From positions 1 through 7,587 of the forward strand of contig SOJB01000071.1 of the NCBI GenBank assembly GCA_004376695.1: a stretch of 7,587 bases of DNA, written 5' to 3'. This document shows, piece by piece, positions 1 through 6,563 of this stretch (positions are counted from its first letter, which is position 1; every line of letters starts with the position of its first letter). The notes under the pieces were generated by a model. That model did not search any database and was not told where the DNA came from. It worked only from the letters and a program-made list of their open reading frames with translations. Source of the stretch: Dehalococcoidia bacterium (GTDB taxonomy: Bacteria > Chloroflexota > Dehalococcoidia > GIF9 > AB-539-J10). Position numbers and translations under genes: made by a program.

Positions 1-27
1 CTTCGTTCAGGGCCAGCATGACACGAT

Positions 28-33
28 AGGAGG
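28..33 (+). promoter_or_regulatory. Ribosome-binding site of the mutase gene
   Basis: A perfect AGGAGG lies five bases before the ATG at 39 and fixes that start. The 38 bases before the gene are open in part in all three forward frames, so they may hold the last codons of an upstream gene (for example ending TGA at 19-21), but nothing there can be identified. No promoter is visible in so short a stretch. Confidence 0.8.
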
Positions 34-38
34 CAGCT

Positions 39-1694
39 ATGGCGAGTAAAACCAAGCACGAATGGCGCGAAGCTACATTGGCTTCGACTCTGAAGCGTGC
101 CACCGAGCGACAGGAGAGATTCGAGACCAGCTCCGGCCTGGAGATCGAGCCTGTTTATACGCCGGAGGACTTGACAGATTTCGACTGCGCTCGTGATCTC
201 AGCTACCCCGGCGAGTATCCCTTTACTCGAGGTGTCCAGGCGAATATGTACCGGGGTAGAGTATGGACGATACGCCAGTACGCCGGTTTCGGTACTGCTG
301 AGGAAACTAACCAGAGGTACCGCTATCTTCTGGAGCAAGGACAGACCGGCTTGAGCATAGCCTTCGACCTGCCCACGCAAATTGGCTATGATTCGGACCA
401 TCCCTACGCCAGGGGCGAAGTGGGCAAGGTCGGCGTCGCTATAGACAGTCTCCGGGATATGGAGGTCCTTTTTGAGCATATACCGCTGGACAAGGTAAGC
501 ACTTCAATGACCATAAATGCCACTGCCCCGATTCTCCTTGCCATGTACATAGCTCTAGGCAGAAGACAAGGGGTCGAGCCAACCGAGTTGAACGGCACGA
601 TTCAGAACGACATACTCAAGGAGTACATCGCCCGGGGCACACATATCTTCCCTCCCCGCCCTTCCATGAGGTTGACTACCGACATATTTGCTTATTGCGC
701 TGAGCAGGTCCCTCGCTGGAATACCATCAGCATCAGCGGTTACCACATACGAGAAGCTGGTTCCACTGCGGCTCAGGAAATCGGCTTCACGCTGGCTAAT
801 GGAATCGCTTACGTCCAGGCAGCTATTGATGCCGGGCTCAGTGTAGACACATTCGCTCCCAGGTTATCATTCTTCTTCAATAGCCATCTCAACTTCTTTG
901 AAGAAGTGGCCAAATTCAGGGCGGCACGACGTCTCTGGGCGAGGACAATGAGAGATAAGTTCGGCGCCAAAGACCCGCGCTCCTGGATGCTCCGCTTTCA
1001 CACTCAAACTGCCGGGTGCAGTCTTACCGCGCCTCAGCCGCATAACAACATCGTGCGGACAGCCTTAGAAGCCCTAGCGGCAACCTTAGGAGGGACTCAA
1101 TCGCTGCACACGAATTCCTTCGACGAAGCTTATGCTCCGCCCTCTGAAGAAGCGGTAACCATAGCTGTGCGGACTCAACAAATCCTGGCTCATGAAAGCG
1201 GTGTTGCCGATGTAGTCGACCCCCTTGGCGGCTCCTACTTCATAGAACATCTCACCGGCAGCCTGGAGAAGCAAGCCGGCGAATACATCGCCAGGATCGG
1301 GAGCCTGGGTGGTGCCGTAGCCGCTATAGAGCATGGATATCAGCAGAAGGAAATCCAGGACTCTTCCTACCGCTACCAGAAAGAGATCGAAAGTGGTAAG
1401 CGCACGGCAGTGGGCGTAAACAAGTTCGTCTCTCCCTATCCTAAGATAAAAGGACTGCTTCGGGTCAAGCCTGAGGTAGAGCGGAGACAGAAGGAGAGGA
1501 TTGCTCACGTCAGAGAAGAAAGGGACAGCAGTAAGGCCGACAAGGCACTTGATCGACTGGGAGATGTCGCGCGAAGCGCAGATAACACCATGCCTGCCTT
1601 TCTTGAATGCGTAGAAGCCTACGCTACTCTGGGTGAGATATGCGACGTGCTGCGCAAGGTTTTTTCTACTCAGAAGGAATTCCTGGTTTTCTGA
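39..1694 (+). CDS. mcmA1: Methylmalonyl-CoA mutase, catalytic (N-terminal) subunit
   Basis: This is the substrate-binding TIM-barrel subunit of adenosylcobalamin-dependent methylmalonyl-CoA mutase, which interconverts (R)-methylmalonyl-CoA and succinyl-CoA in the cytoplasm. At 551 residues it has the usual length of the standalone large subunit and lacks the B12-binding domain, which is encoded separately at 2155-2556. Family blocks are clear: RQYAGFGTAEETN (79-91), GLSIAFDLPTQIGYDSDHP (104-122), GTIQNDILKEYIARGT (186-201), SISGYHIREAG (231-241) and GGTQSLHTNSFDEA (351-364). Specificity residues fit methylmalonyl-CoA: Tyr81 in RQYAGF, Arg199 in YIARG and His236 in GYH match Tyr89, Arg207 and His244 of the Propionibacterium enzyme. 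Isobutyryl-CoA mutases carry Phe and Gln at the first two positions. The start is set by AGGAGG. The gene leads a three-gene operon with the epimerase and the B12 subunit. Confidence 0.96.
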   Translation: MASKTKHEWREATLASTLKRATERQERFETSSGLEIEPVYTPEDLTDFDCARDLSYPGEYPFTRGVQANMYRGRVWTIRQYAGFGTAEETNQRYRYLLEQGQTGLSIAFDLPTQIGYDSDHPYARGEVGKVGVAIDSLRDMEVLFEHIPLDKVSTSMTINATAPILLAMYIALGRRQGVEPTELNGTIQNDILKEYIARGTHIFPPRPSMRLTTDIFAYCAEQVPRWNTISISGYHIREAGSTAAQEIGFTLANGIAYVQAAIDAGLSVDTFAPRLSFFFNSHLNFFEEVAKFRAARRLWARTMRDKFGAKDPRSWMLRFHTQTAGCSLTAPQPHNNIVRTALEALAATLGGTQSLHTNSFDEAYAPPSEEAVTIAVRTQQILAHESGVADVVDPLGGSYFIEHLTGSLEKQAGEYIARIGSLGGAVAAIEHGYQQKEIQDSSYRYQKEIESGKRTAVGVNKFVSPYPKIKGLLRVKPEVERRQKERIAHVREERDSSKADKALDRLGDVARSADNTMPAFLECVEAYATLGEICDVLRKVFSTQKEFLVF

Positions 1695-1741
1695 GAAACA
1701 GCCTGTATCAAGATTCGTACTACTAGTTTAAGGGAGGCGAA

Positions 1742-2140
1742 ATGGTCAAAGAGGTTCACCACATAGGCATCTTAGTCAGCAACCTTGATGAAGCGACAAG
1801 GCTCTATCAGGATTGCTTTGGCGCTGAAGTCGGCAGAACCGAGATTCTCGCGGAGCGAGGAGTGAAGGCAGCCGTCCTCTCCTTAGCTCACGGCCCCAAG
1901 CTGGAGCTTCTGGAACCTCTTCCCGACAGTAATATGGCCAAAATCCTGGAGAAAAGAGGAGAGGGCCTTCATCACATAACCTTTGAGGTTGATGACGTAG
2001 ATAAGGAGCTTAGCCGCCTATCCGAACTGGGAGTGGAGCTGATTGACAAGAAGGCTCGCCGCGGGCTAGAAGGCATGGTGGCCTTCATTCATCCCAAATC
2101 GCTTAGAGGAGTACTTGTCGAGCTTTGTCAGAGAATGTAG
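1742..2140 (+). CDS. mce: Methylmalonyl-CoA epimerase
   Basis: This 132-residue protein of the vicinal oxygen chelate (glyoxalase-like) fold racemises (S)- and (R)-methylmalonyl-CoA, supplying the mutase with its substrate epimer. Two betaalphabetabetabeta halves are visible: VHHIGILVSNLDEA at the N-terminus and GLHHITFEVDDVD from about residue 75. Likely metal ligands are His7, His78 and Glu127 (in VLVEL), with the ELLEPL block (55-60) at the fourth ligand region. AFIHPKS (114-120) is typical of the family. An AGGGAGG at 1731-1737 sits four bases before the ATG. The gene lies between the two mutase subunit genes, 47 bases after the first and 14 bases before the ATG of the second, which supports the specific function over other VOC enzymes. 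Confidence 0.93.
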   Translation: MVKEVHHIGILVSNLDEATRLYQDCFGAEVGRTEILAERGVKAAVLSLAHGPKLELLEPLPDSNMAKILEKRGEGLHHITFEVDDVDKELSRLSELGVELIDKKARRGLEGMVAFIHPKSLRGVLVELCQRM

Positions 2141-2147
2141 AAAGGGA
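2141..2147 (+). promoter_or_regulatory. Ribosome-binding site deciding the B12-subunit start
   Basis: AAAGGGA, seven bases before ATG 2155 and just after the epimerase stop (2138-2140), favours the ATG over the upstream in-frame TTG at 2125. Confidence 0.6.
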
Positions 2148-2154
2148 TCAGACC

Positions 2155-2556
2155 ATGACCAAAGACAAGATTCGTGTTCTGGTGGCCAAGCCCGGTCTGG
2201 ATGGCCATGACCGGGGCGCCAAAGTGGTAGCCAGGGCTCTGCGGGATGCCGGTATGGAGGTAATCTACACAGGAATTCGACAAACTCCGGACATGATTGT
2301 GGAGGCAGCCATCCAGGAGGATGCTGATGTTGTCGGATTGAGCATCCTGTCCGGGGCACACCTGGAACTCTTTCCAGCGGTCACGGAAGGCTTGAGGAAG
2401 AAGGGAAGAGAAGATGTCCTCATTATCGCCGGCGGCATAATTCCCGAAGATGATATCCCATCCCTGAAGCAGATCGGCGTAAGAGCTGTTTTTGGCCCGG
2501 GCACTTCAACGGAGGACATCATCAGCTTCATCCGGAAGGAAGTGACCGCTGAATAG
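2155..2556 (+). CDS. mcmA2: Methylmalonyl-CoA mutase, B12-binding (C-terminal) subunit
   Basis: This 133-residue flavodoxin-like domain binds the adenosylcobalamin of methylmalonyl-CoA mutase and pairs with the catalytic subunit encoded at 39-1694. The cobalamin signature DGHDRG lies at residues 16-21, with His18 the expected lower cobalt ligand. The SILSG block (near 73-77), IIAGGIIP (near 95-102) and FGPGTS follow in the usual order. The length is normal for a standalone subunit. I place the start at ATG 2155, preceded by AAAGGGA at 2141-2147. An in-frame TTG at 2125 would add ten residues and overlap the epimerase gene, but it lies before the conserved start and has no clear ribosome-binding site. 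The gene ends only eight bases from the convergent pyrD stop. Confidence 0.95.
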   Translation: MTKDKIRVLVAKPGLDGHDRGAKVVARALRDAGMEVIYTGIRQTPDMIVEAAIQEDADVVGLSILSGAHLELFPAVTEGLRKKGREDVLIIAGGIIPEDDIPSLKQIGVRAVFGPGTSTEDIISFIRKEVTAE

Positions 2557-2564
2557 AAGGCACA

Positions 2565-3506
2565 TCAGGATCCATGCCGGGCGACGCCGATAAGCTCCCT
2601 GACGTCTTCGATTCCATTGTCCAGCATGAAGTGCTCTATCCCCTCCAGTATGGTGAGATAGATATCGGGACTGGTCAGGCCGGCTGTGCCGATTTGCACG
2701 GCGGTAGCTCCGGCCATAATGAACTCCAGGGCATCCCTGCCACAGATAATGCCACCACATCCTATCAAGGGAACATGGGTTACCCTAGCCACCTCGAATA
2801 CCATATGAAGAGCGACAGGCTTGATAGCAGGACCGGAAAGCCCACCTACAACATTCCCCAGGTAAGGCCTTTTCCTGTCTATGTCGATTGCCATGCCCTT
2901 CAATGTGTTGATCAGGGATATGGCATCGGCGCCGGCTTCTTCCACTGCCGAAGCGATCTCCTTGATGTCGGTTACATTGGGACTCAACTTAACGATAACC
3001 GGCAAGCTGGTGGCAGATTTGACGGCTGAGGTTACCGCTGCGGCGAGTTTGGGAGCTACACCGAATTCCATTCCTCCCGCGGAAACATTGGGGCAACTGA
3101 TGTTTACTTCAATGCCGCTTATTCCGGGCACGCCTTCTAACTTGCCTGCTACAGCCGCGTATTCATCTGTTGTCTCCCCGGCGATATTAACAATGACCGG
3201 AACCCGCCATCCTGCCCATACAGGCGCCTTCTCTCTAATGAGGGCGTCAACGCCGATATTCTCCAGGCCTACCGAATTAAGCAGACCGCTAGCCGTCTCC
3301 ACCAGTCGCGGTTGAGCGTTGCCTTCCCTGGGCGCAAGGGTCGTTCCTTTACAAATAACGGCGCCCAACTTCTGTATGTCACGGATTTCATCGAACTCTG
3401 TGCCGTAGCCGGCTATGCCAGCGGCTATCATCACAGGATTGGACAGGATTAATCCCCTATGGTGCCGGGGAGCCAACTGAACACTGAGCTTTGGTGGGTT
3501 TCCCAT
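2565..3506 (-). CDS. pyrD: Dihydroorotate dehydrogenase, class 1B catalytic subunit
   Basis: This FMN enzyme oxidises dihydroorotate to orotate in pyrimidine synthesis. Class 1B is indicated by the block around VNISCPNVSAGG, whose Cys (residue 138 from this start) is the expected catalytic base. Further class 1B blocks are VIVKLSPNVTDI, SLINTLKGMAIDI, VVGGLSGPAIKPVAL and IGCGGI. The chosen ATG gives 313 residues, with the family N-terminus LSVQLAP soon after. In-frame GTG (3524) and TTG (3536) are possible alternatives, but none of the three has a clear Shine-Dalgarno site, which is unusual here. Class 1B enzymes normally act with the PyrK iron-sulfur/FAD subunit, often encoded next door; no pyrK is in this window. 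The gene follows the DUF39-like remnant and is the last gene of the - block. Confidence 0.93.
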   Translation of the reverse strand: MGNPPKLSVQLAPRHHRGLILSNPVMIAAGIAGYGTEFDEIRDIQKLGAVICKGTTLAPREGNAQPRLVETASGLLNSVGLENIGVDALIREKAPVWAGWRVPVIVNIAGETTDEYAAVAGKLEGVPGISGIEVNISCPNVSAGGMEFGVAPKLAAAVTSAVKSATSLPVIVKLSPNVTDIKEIASAVEEAGADAISLINTLKGMAIDIDRKRPYLGNVVGGLSGPAIKPVALHMVFEVARVTHVPLIGCGGIICGRDALEFIMAGATAVQIGTAGLTSPDIYLTILEGIEHFMLDNGIEDVRELIGVARHGS

Positions 3507-3539
3507 TGCTCGAAACTTTATCACTGCGCAGTGCAAAAG

Positions 3540-3690
3540 GAAAGGTATCGGTGGTGACTACATCGATTTCCTCAGCCGCACTGCTCACGCCTACCTCGTG
3601 GCAAGGTTAACCACTTCCCCCGCAATCACCACTAGCGCCTTGCCTTTTTCTGATTCTATCGCTGATTTCCGCTATTGTCTTTGATACAGG
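3540..3690 (-). pseudogene. Decayed N-terminal fragment of a DUF39/HcyBio (homocysteine biosynthesis) gene
   Basis: No intact reading frame spans this gap, but three successive - strand pieces read like the start of the DUF39 (HcyBio) family. The first piece, from about 3687, gives VSKTIAEISDRIR. After a +1 shift in a five-A run (3645-3649), the second gives KGKALVVIAGEVVNLA. After a -1 shift near 3601, the original frame resumes as HEVGVSSAAEEIDVVTTDTF. From memory, family members begin with a KTIEEINEKI-like block, a KGxAVVV block and an AAxEVDVVTTGTF block in this order and spacing. The resemblance stops near 3540, before the expected MCSSGAF block. Family proteins are several hundred residues long, so most of the gene is missing. 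No start codon is visible. The recognition is by eye and unverified by search. Confidence 0.65.
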
Positions 3691-3694
3691 AAGC

Positions 3695-4474
3695 TCAATC
3701 TTGTTTGAGCAAGTGTATAGCTAGTTCAGCGGCCTTCTTTCCGGACAGAAGCATGCCGCCAAAGATTGCTCCCATCCTGGGAGAACCAAAGACAGCGTTC
3801 GCCGTCATACCGGCAACCACTAATCCGGGATAGACTTCCCTGGTGTTTTCCAGTATTTCGCTTTCCCCCTTTTCGGCCCACATGGACCCCTCTCCCATCA
3901 CTTCTCCCGTCTTCGTTCTTAGCTTCGGACCCAGCTTCCTGACCACGATACGGCAGACTTCAGCATCGTGCCCGGTGGCATCCAGAGCCACCTTGCACTT
4001 CACAGTTAGCGGGTCCACATGAAGCTTGGACCAGGAAACGGCACTCCAGTTCAGGACCAGTCCGGCAATCCTGTTGTCTTCCCGAGTCATCACATCTTCA
4101 ACGCTAATCAAGTTGAAAACCTTCGCTCCTGCCTTTATAGCTCTCGAGCAAATGCTTGACGTCGCCTCCAGTGAATCGGCGACATAGTATCCCTTCTCAT
4201 ACTCCTTGGCCGAGACGCCAAACTCATCCAATATCCGCTTGCCTTCTTCCTGAAGGACGATACGGTTGAACATCATGCCCCCACCGGGCATGCCGCCGCC
4301 AACGCGAAGCTGTCTCTCAAATACTGCCACCTTTATTCGCTCCTTCGCCAGGCAGTAGGCAGTAATAAGGCCCGCCGGCCCTGCTCCGGCTACAGCAACA
4401 TCCACCTCCATCGCTTCCATGAGGTCTTTCATGTAGCTTTCAACAATGGCACGCGAAATAACAACTTCATCCAT
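3695..4474 (-). CDS. thi4: Thi4-type thiazole synthase (sulfide-dependent, His variant)
   Basis: This 259-residue FAD/NAD-binding protein belongs to the Thi4/ribulose-1,5-bisphosphate-synthetase-like family, which makes the thiamin thiazole precursor from NAD, glycine and a sulfur source. The dinucleotide-binding GAGPAG lies at residues 30-35, the ERQLRVGGGMPGGGMMFN block at 53-70, and the C-terminal AGMTANAVFGSPRMGAIFGGM block at 221-241. In yeast Thi4 a Cys donates its own sulfur; here the matching block reads LHVDPLT with His152. This is the form known in methanogen Thi4, which uses free sulfide and iron catalytically. The start is supported by AAAGGGAGG ten bases upstream. It lies 64 bases after cutA. 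Annotation pipelines may call it a 'sulfide-dependent adenosine diphosphate thiazole synthase' or a generic FAD protein. Confidence 0.92.
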   Translation of the reverse strand: MDEVVISRAIVESYMKDLMEAMEVDVAVAGAGPAGLITAYCLAKERIKVAVFERQLRVGGGMPGGGMMFNRIVLQEEGKRILDEFGVSAKEYEKGYYVADSLEATSSICSRAIKAGAKVFNLISVEDVMTREDNRIAGLVLNWSAVSWSKLHVDPLTVKCKVALDATGHDAEVCRIVVRKLGPKLRTKTGEVMGEGSMWAEKGESEILENTREVYPGLVVAGMTANAVFGSPRMGAIFGGMLLSGKKAAELAIHLLKQD

Positions 4475-4484
4475 TCTTAGTTAA

Positions 4485-4493
4485 CCTCCCTTT
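4485..4493 (-). promoter_or_regulatory. Strong ribosome-binding site of thi4
   Basis: AAAGGGAGG on the - strand, ten bases before the thi4 ATG. It supports the start and suggests thi4 is translated independently of cutA, unlike the overlapping genes upstream. Confidence 0.75.
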
Positions 4494-4496
4494 GGT

Positions 4497-4506
4497 CACT
4501 CGAGTG
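4497..4506. repeat. 10-bp perfect palindrome between cutA and thi4
   Basis: CACTCGAGTG is its own reverse complement and sits in the 64-base cutA-thi4 gap, just upstream of the thi4 ribosome-binding site. It could be an operator half or chance. It has no loop and no T-run, so it is not a convincing terminator. The gap is too short for a typical TPP riboswitch. Confidence 0.3.
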
Positions 4507-4538
4507 TCAGCTTTGAAGACGCGCCGGCTAGTACATTC

Positions 4539-4862
4539 CTACTGGCAAGCAACGTCTAGCCACTTGAGATAATCTTCACTGCCGGCAATAATGGGCAGGG
4601 CAATTATCTCAGGCACTTCATAGCTGTGCGCTCCTCTTACCAGCTCAACTATCTCAGGAAACAGCGATGCTTTGGTCTTAACTATCAGAAGGCTTTCCTG
4701 GGCTGCGTCAAGCTTGCCTTTCCACCAGAAAAGCGAATCCACCCTGGGCACAACGTTTACGCAGGCGGCCTTTTTCCCATTGACCAGCAACTCAGCAATC
4801 TTATGAGCCTCTTCCTCGCCGCTGGCAGTGATGAAGACGACTACTCGGTCTGTTTCCTTCAT
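4539..4862 (-). CDS. cutA: CutA1-family protein
   Basis: This 107-residue protein has the normal length of CutA1, a small trimeric ferredoxin-like protein first linked to divalent-cation tolerance; its cellular role remains poorly defined. Family blocks are ACVNVVPRVDSLFWWKGKL (33-51) and HSYEVPEIIALPI (79-91), followed by YLKWL near the C-terminus. Cys34 and His79 correspond to positions often discussed as metal ligands. The start ATG at 4862-4860 overlaps the nadA stop in an ATGA junction, which implies translational coupling. An in-frame upstream extension to 4961 exists, but it reads as low-complexity residues inside nadA and lacks family similarity, so it is rejected. Confidence 0.93.
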   Translation of the reverse strand: MKETDRVVVFITASGEEEAHKIAELLVNGKKAACVNVVPRVDSLFWWKGKLDAAQESLLIVKTKASLFPEIVELVRGAHSYEVPEIIALPIIAGSEDYLKWLDVACQ

Positions 4863-5779
4863 CTCCTGCCTATCCTGAGCATCTTGTCCACGACAGCTTT
4901 TGCTCTGACACGAATTCCCCCGGGAACCTTCACCTCGGGTCCCATCTCCTCCAAAGACCACAGGATTTTCTCCAGGGTTATTGATTTCATGTTGGGGCAG
5001 ATTGCTTGCTCGGAGATGGGAATAAACCTCTTGCCGGGATTCTCTTTTCTAAGCCGGTGTATTATCCCGATCTCTGTGCCTACAATCATCTCCCTGACAT
5101 CATCCCTTTGAGCATATCTGCACATCCCTCCGGTGCTCAGGGTTTCATCGGCAAGGGCGATGACTTCCGGTCTGCACTCTGGATGAACTACGGCCTTAGC
5201 CTGAGGGTTTTCTTGCTTCAACTCTCTTATCCTCTCAGGCGTGATCCTGGCATGAGTAGGGCAGAAGCCAGGCCACAGGATCATATTCTTGCCCGTCCTG
5301 GTAGAGACATAATGCCCTAGATACTGGTCAGGGACGAATAGTATCTCGCTGGCATCCAGGCTTTCGATGATCCCGACCGCATTGGCGGAGGTGCAGCAGA
5401 TATCTGATTCCGCCTTGACTTCGGCTGAGGAGTTAATGTAGCAGACCACTACTGCCTGAGGATGTTCCTTCTTCTTCTCCCTCAAGCGTTCAGCAGTAAT
5501 CATATCTGCCATGGGACAGCCAGCATGCACATCGGGAAGCAGGACCACTTTATCCGGACAAAGGATAGAGGCTGTTTCCGCCATGAAGTGGACTCCGCAG
5601 AACACGATTACACTGGCGTCGGTTCTAGCGGCCCTTTGACTCAATTCCAGTGAATCTCCAACAAAGTCGGCTATGTCTTGAACCTCGCCCAACTGGTAGT
5701 TATGGGCAAGGATCACCGCCTCTCTTCTCTTCTTGAGGTCGAGGATGTCCTCTACCAGCCCTGCATCTCTATTTCGCAT
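4859..5779 (-). CDS. nadA: Quinolinate synthase A
   Basis: NadA condenses iminoaspartate with dihydroxyacetone phosphate to quinolinate in de novo NAD synthesis, using an oxygen-sensitive 4Fe-4S cluster. The 306-residue protein has the usual length of the short NadA form. The three expected cluster ligands are visible: Cys88 in HAGCPMA, Cys173 in PGFCPTH and Cys261 in AICPNMK. Other family blocks are AHNYQ (25-29), GDSLELS (41-47), INSSAEVKA (115-123), VPDQYLG (149-155), HPECRPEV (199-206) and STGGMCRY (215-222). The start is supported by GGAGGA at 5789-5794. The gene overlaps the end of fdhD by 11 bases and the start of cutA by 4. Neither nadB nor nadC is in the window, so the rest of the pathway lies elsewhere. 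Confidence 0.97.
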   Translation of the reverse strand: MRNRDAGLVEDILDLKKRREAVILAHNYQLGEVQDIADFVGDSLELSQRAARTDASVIVFCGVHFMAETASILCPDKVVLLPDVHAGCPMADMITAERLREKKKEHPQAVVVCYINSSAEVKAESDICCTSANAVGIIESLDASEILFVPDQYLGHYVSTRTGKNMILWPGFCPTHARITPERIRELKQENPQAKAVVHPECRPEVIALADETLSTGGMCRYAQRDDVREMIVGTEIGIIHRLRKENPGKRFIPISEQAICPNMKSITLEKILWSLEEMGPEVKVPGGIRVRAKAVVDKMLRIGRR

Positions 5780-6563
5780 CCGTCGCTATCCTCCAGTCAT
5801 GGGTGTAGACATTCATCCTCTTTCCCCTCACAAAGCCAACCAGGGTCACACCCAAATCAGCGGCCAACTTCAGCCCCAGGTCAGTGGGGGCCGACTTGGA
5901 GACAAGCATGGGGATGTTTCTTTTGGCCACCTTGAGCAGTATCTCCGAAGATATCCTGCCACTGGTGATGACTATACGGTCATCGGTTGCTATGCCGCTA
6001 AGGACGCACTCCCCGAAGACCTTGTCGATGGCGTTATGCCTTCCTATATCTTCGCTGAACACTAGAATACTCCTCATATCACACAGGGCAGCACTGTGAA
6101 CACCACCCGTTGCCCTGTAGATCTGCGAGCGATGCTGAAACTCGTCCACCAGAGCCAGAACCGCACCCGCTGATATTTCAGCCCTGGATTCGACTTTCGC
6201 CTGACCCTGAACATCAGCGGCGCTATAGAAAGAGGCTCCTCTCCCACAGCCTGAAGTTATGAACCTCTTGAACAAAGCCTCGCCAGCAACCCCCCCCTCA
6301 CTTTCAACATCGACCCTCACCACACCCCTCCCATCATCAACTGTTATCTTCCTAATCTCTTCCTTACTCCTGAGTAACCCCTCGGAAAAAAGAAACCCAA
6401 CGGTCAGGTATTTCACATCCGCAGGGGAACAGAGCAAGGTTGCCAGCTCCCGGTTATTCAAGATGATAGTAAGGGGAGATTCTTTAGCCACTACATCTTC
6501 AATGCTGTTGCTGCCCTTTTCAGAAAGCCTCAATACAGGGAATTTCTCTGTCTGACTATCCAC
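5769..6563 (-). CDS. fdhD: FdhD, formate dehydrogenase accessory sulfurtransferase
   Basis: FdhD passes sulfur from a cysteine desulfurase to the molybdenum (or tungsten) bis-MGD cofactor, a step needed for active formate dehydrogenase. The 264-residue protein carries family blocks VGFLFSEGLL (55-64), TSGCGRG (103-109), ATGGVHSAAL (151-160), EDIGRHNAIDKVFG (171-184) and SGRISSEI (201-208), then SKSAPTDLGLKLA. The E. coli CxxC motif (Cys121/Cys124) here is CGRG: Cys106 aligns with the essential first Cys and the second is Gly109. The start is GTG, overlapping the MOSC stop by 8 bases, with AAGGA/AGAGG purine runs just upstream. Pairing with a MOSC gene supports a molybdenum cofactor role. No formate dehydrogenase gene is in view. 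Confidence 0.95.
   Translation of the reverse strand: MDSQTEKFPVLRLSEKGSNSIEDVVAKESPLTIILNNRELATLLCSPADVKYLTVGFLFSEGLLRSKEEIRKITVDDGRGVVRVDVESEGGVAGEALFKRFITSGCGRGASFYSAADVQGQAKVESRAEISAGAVLALVDEFQHRSQIYRATGGVHSAALCDMRSILVFSEDIGRHNAIDKVFGECVLSGIATDDRIVITSGRISSEILLKVAKRNIPMLVSKSAPTDLGLKLAADLGVTLVGFVRGKRMNVYTHDWRIATDAK

Noticed and set aside
1086..1508. 140-codon open frame on the - strand
   Set aside because: Lies wholly inside the mutase gene on the other strand; composition does not resemble a protein family and the sense gene is certain.
39..1694. Isobutyryl-CoA or 2-hydroxyisobutyryl-CoA mutase instead of methylmalonyl-CoA mutase
   Set aside because: Tyr81 and Arg199 are the methylmalonyl-CoA specificity residues, and an epimerase gene lies in the same operon.
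2574..3315. Two + strand open frames of about 150 codons opposite pyrD
   Set aside because: Both are antisense to a well-conserved class 1B PyrD; no family features or ribosome-binding sites seen.
4475..4538. TPP riboswitch upstream of thi4
   Set aside because: The 64-base gap is too short for a typical TPP riboswitch and I see none of its conserved blocks.
4863..4961. 33-residue N-terminal extension of CutA
   Set aside because: It lies inside nadA in another frame, has no CutA similarity, and the ATGA start at 4862 gives the normal family length.
4626..5320. + strand open frames opposite cutA and nadA
   Set aside because: Shadows of confidently recognised genes; no recognisable protein features.
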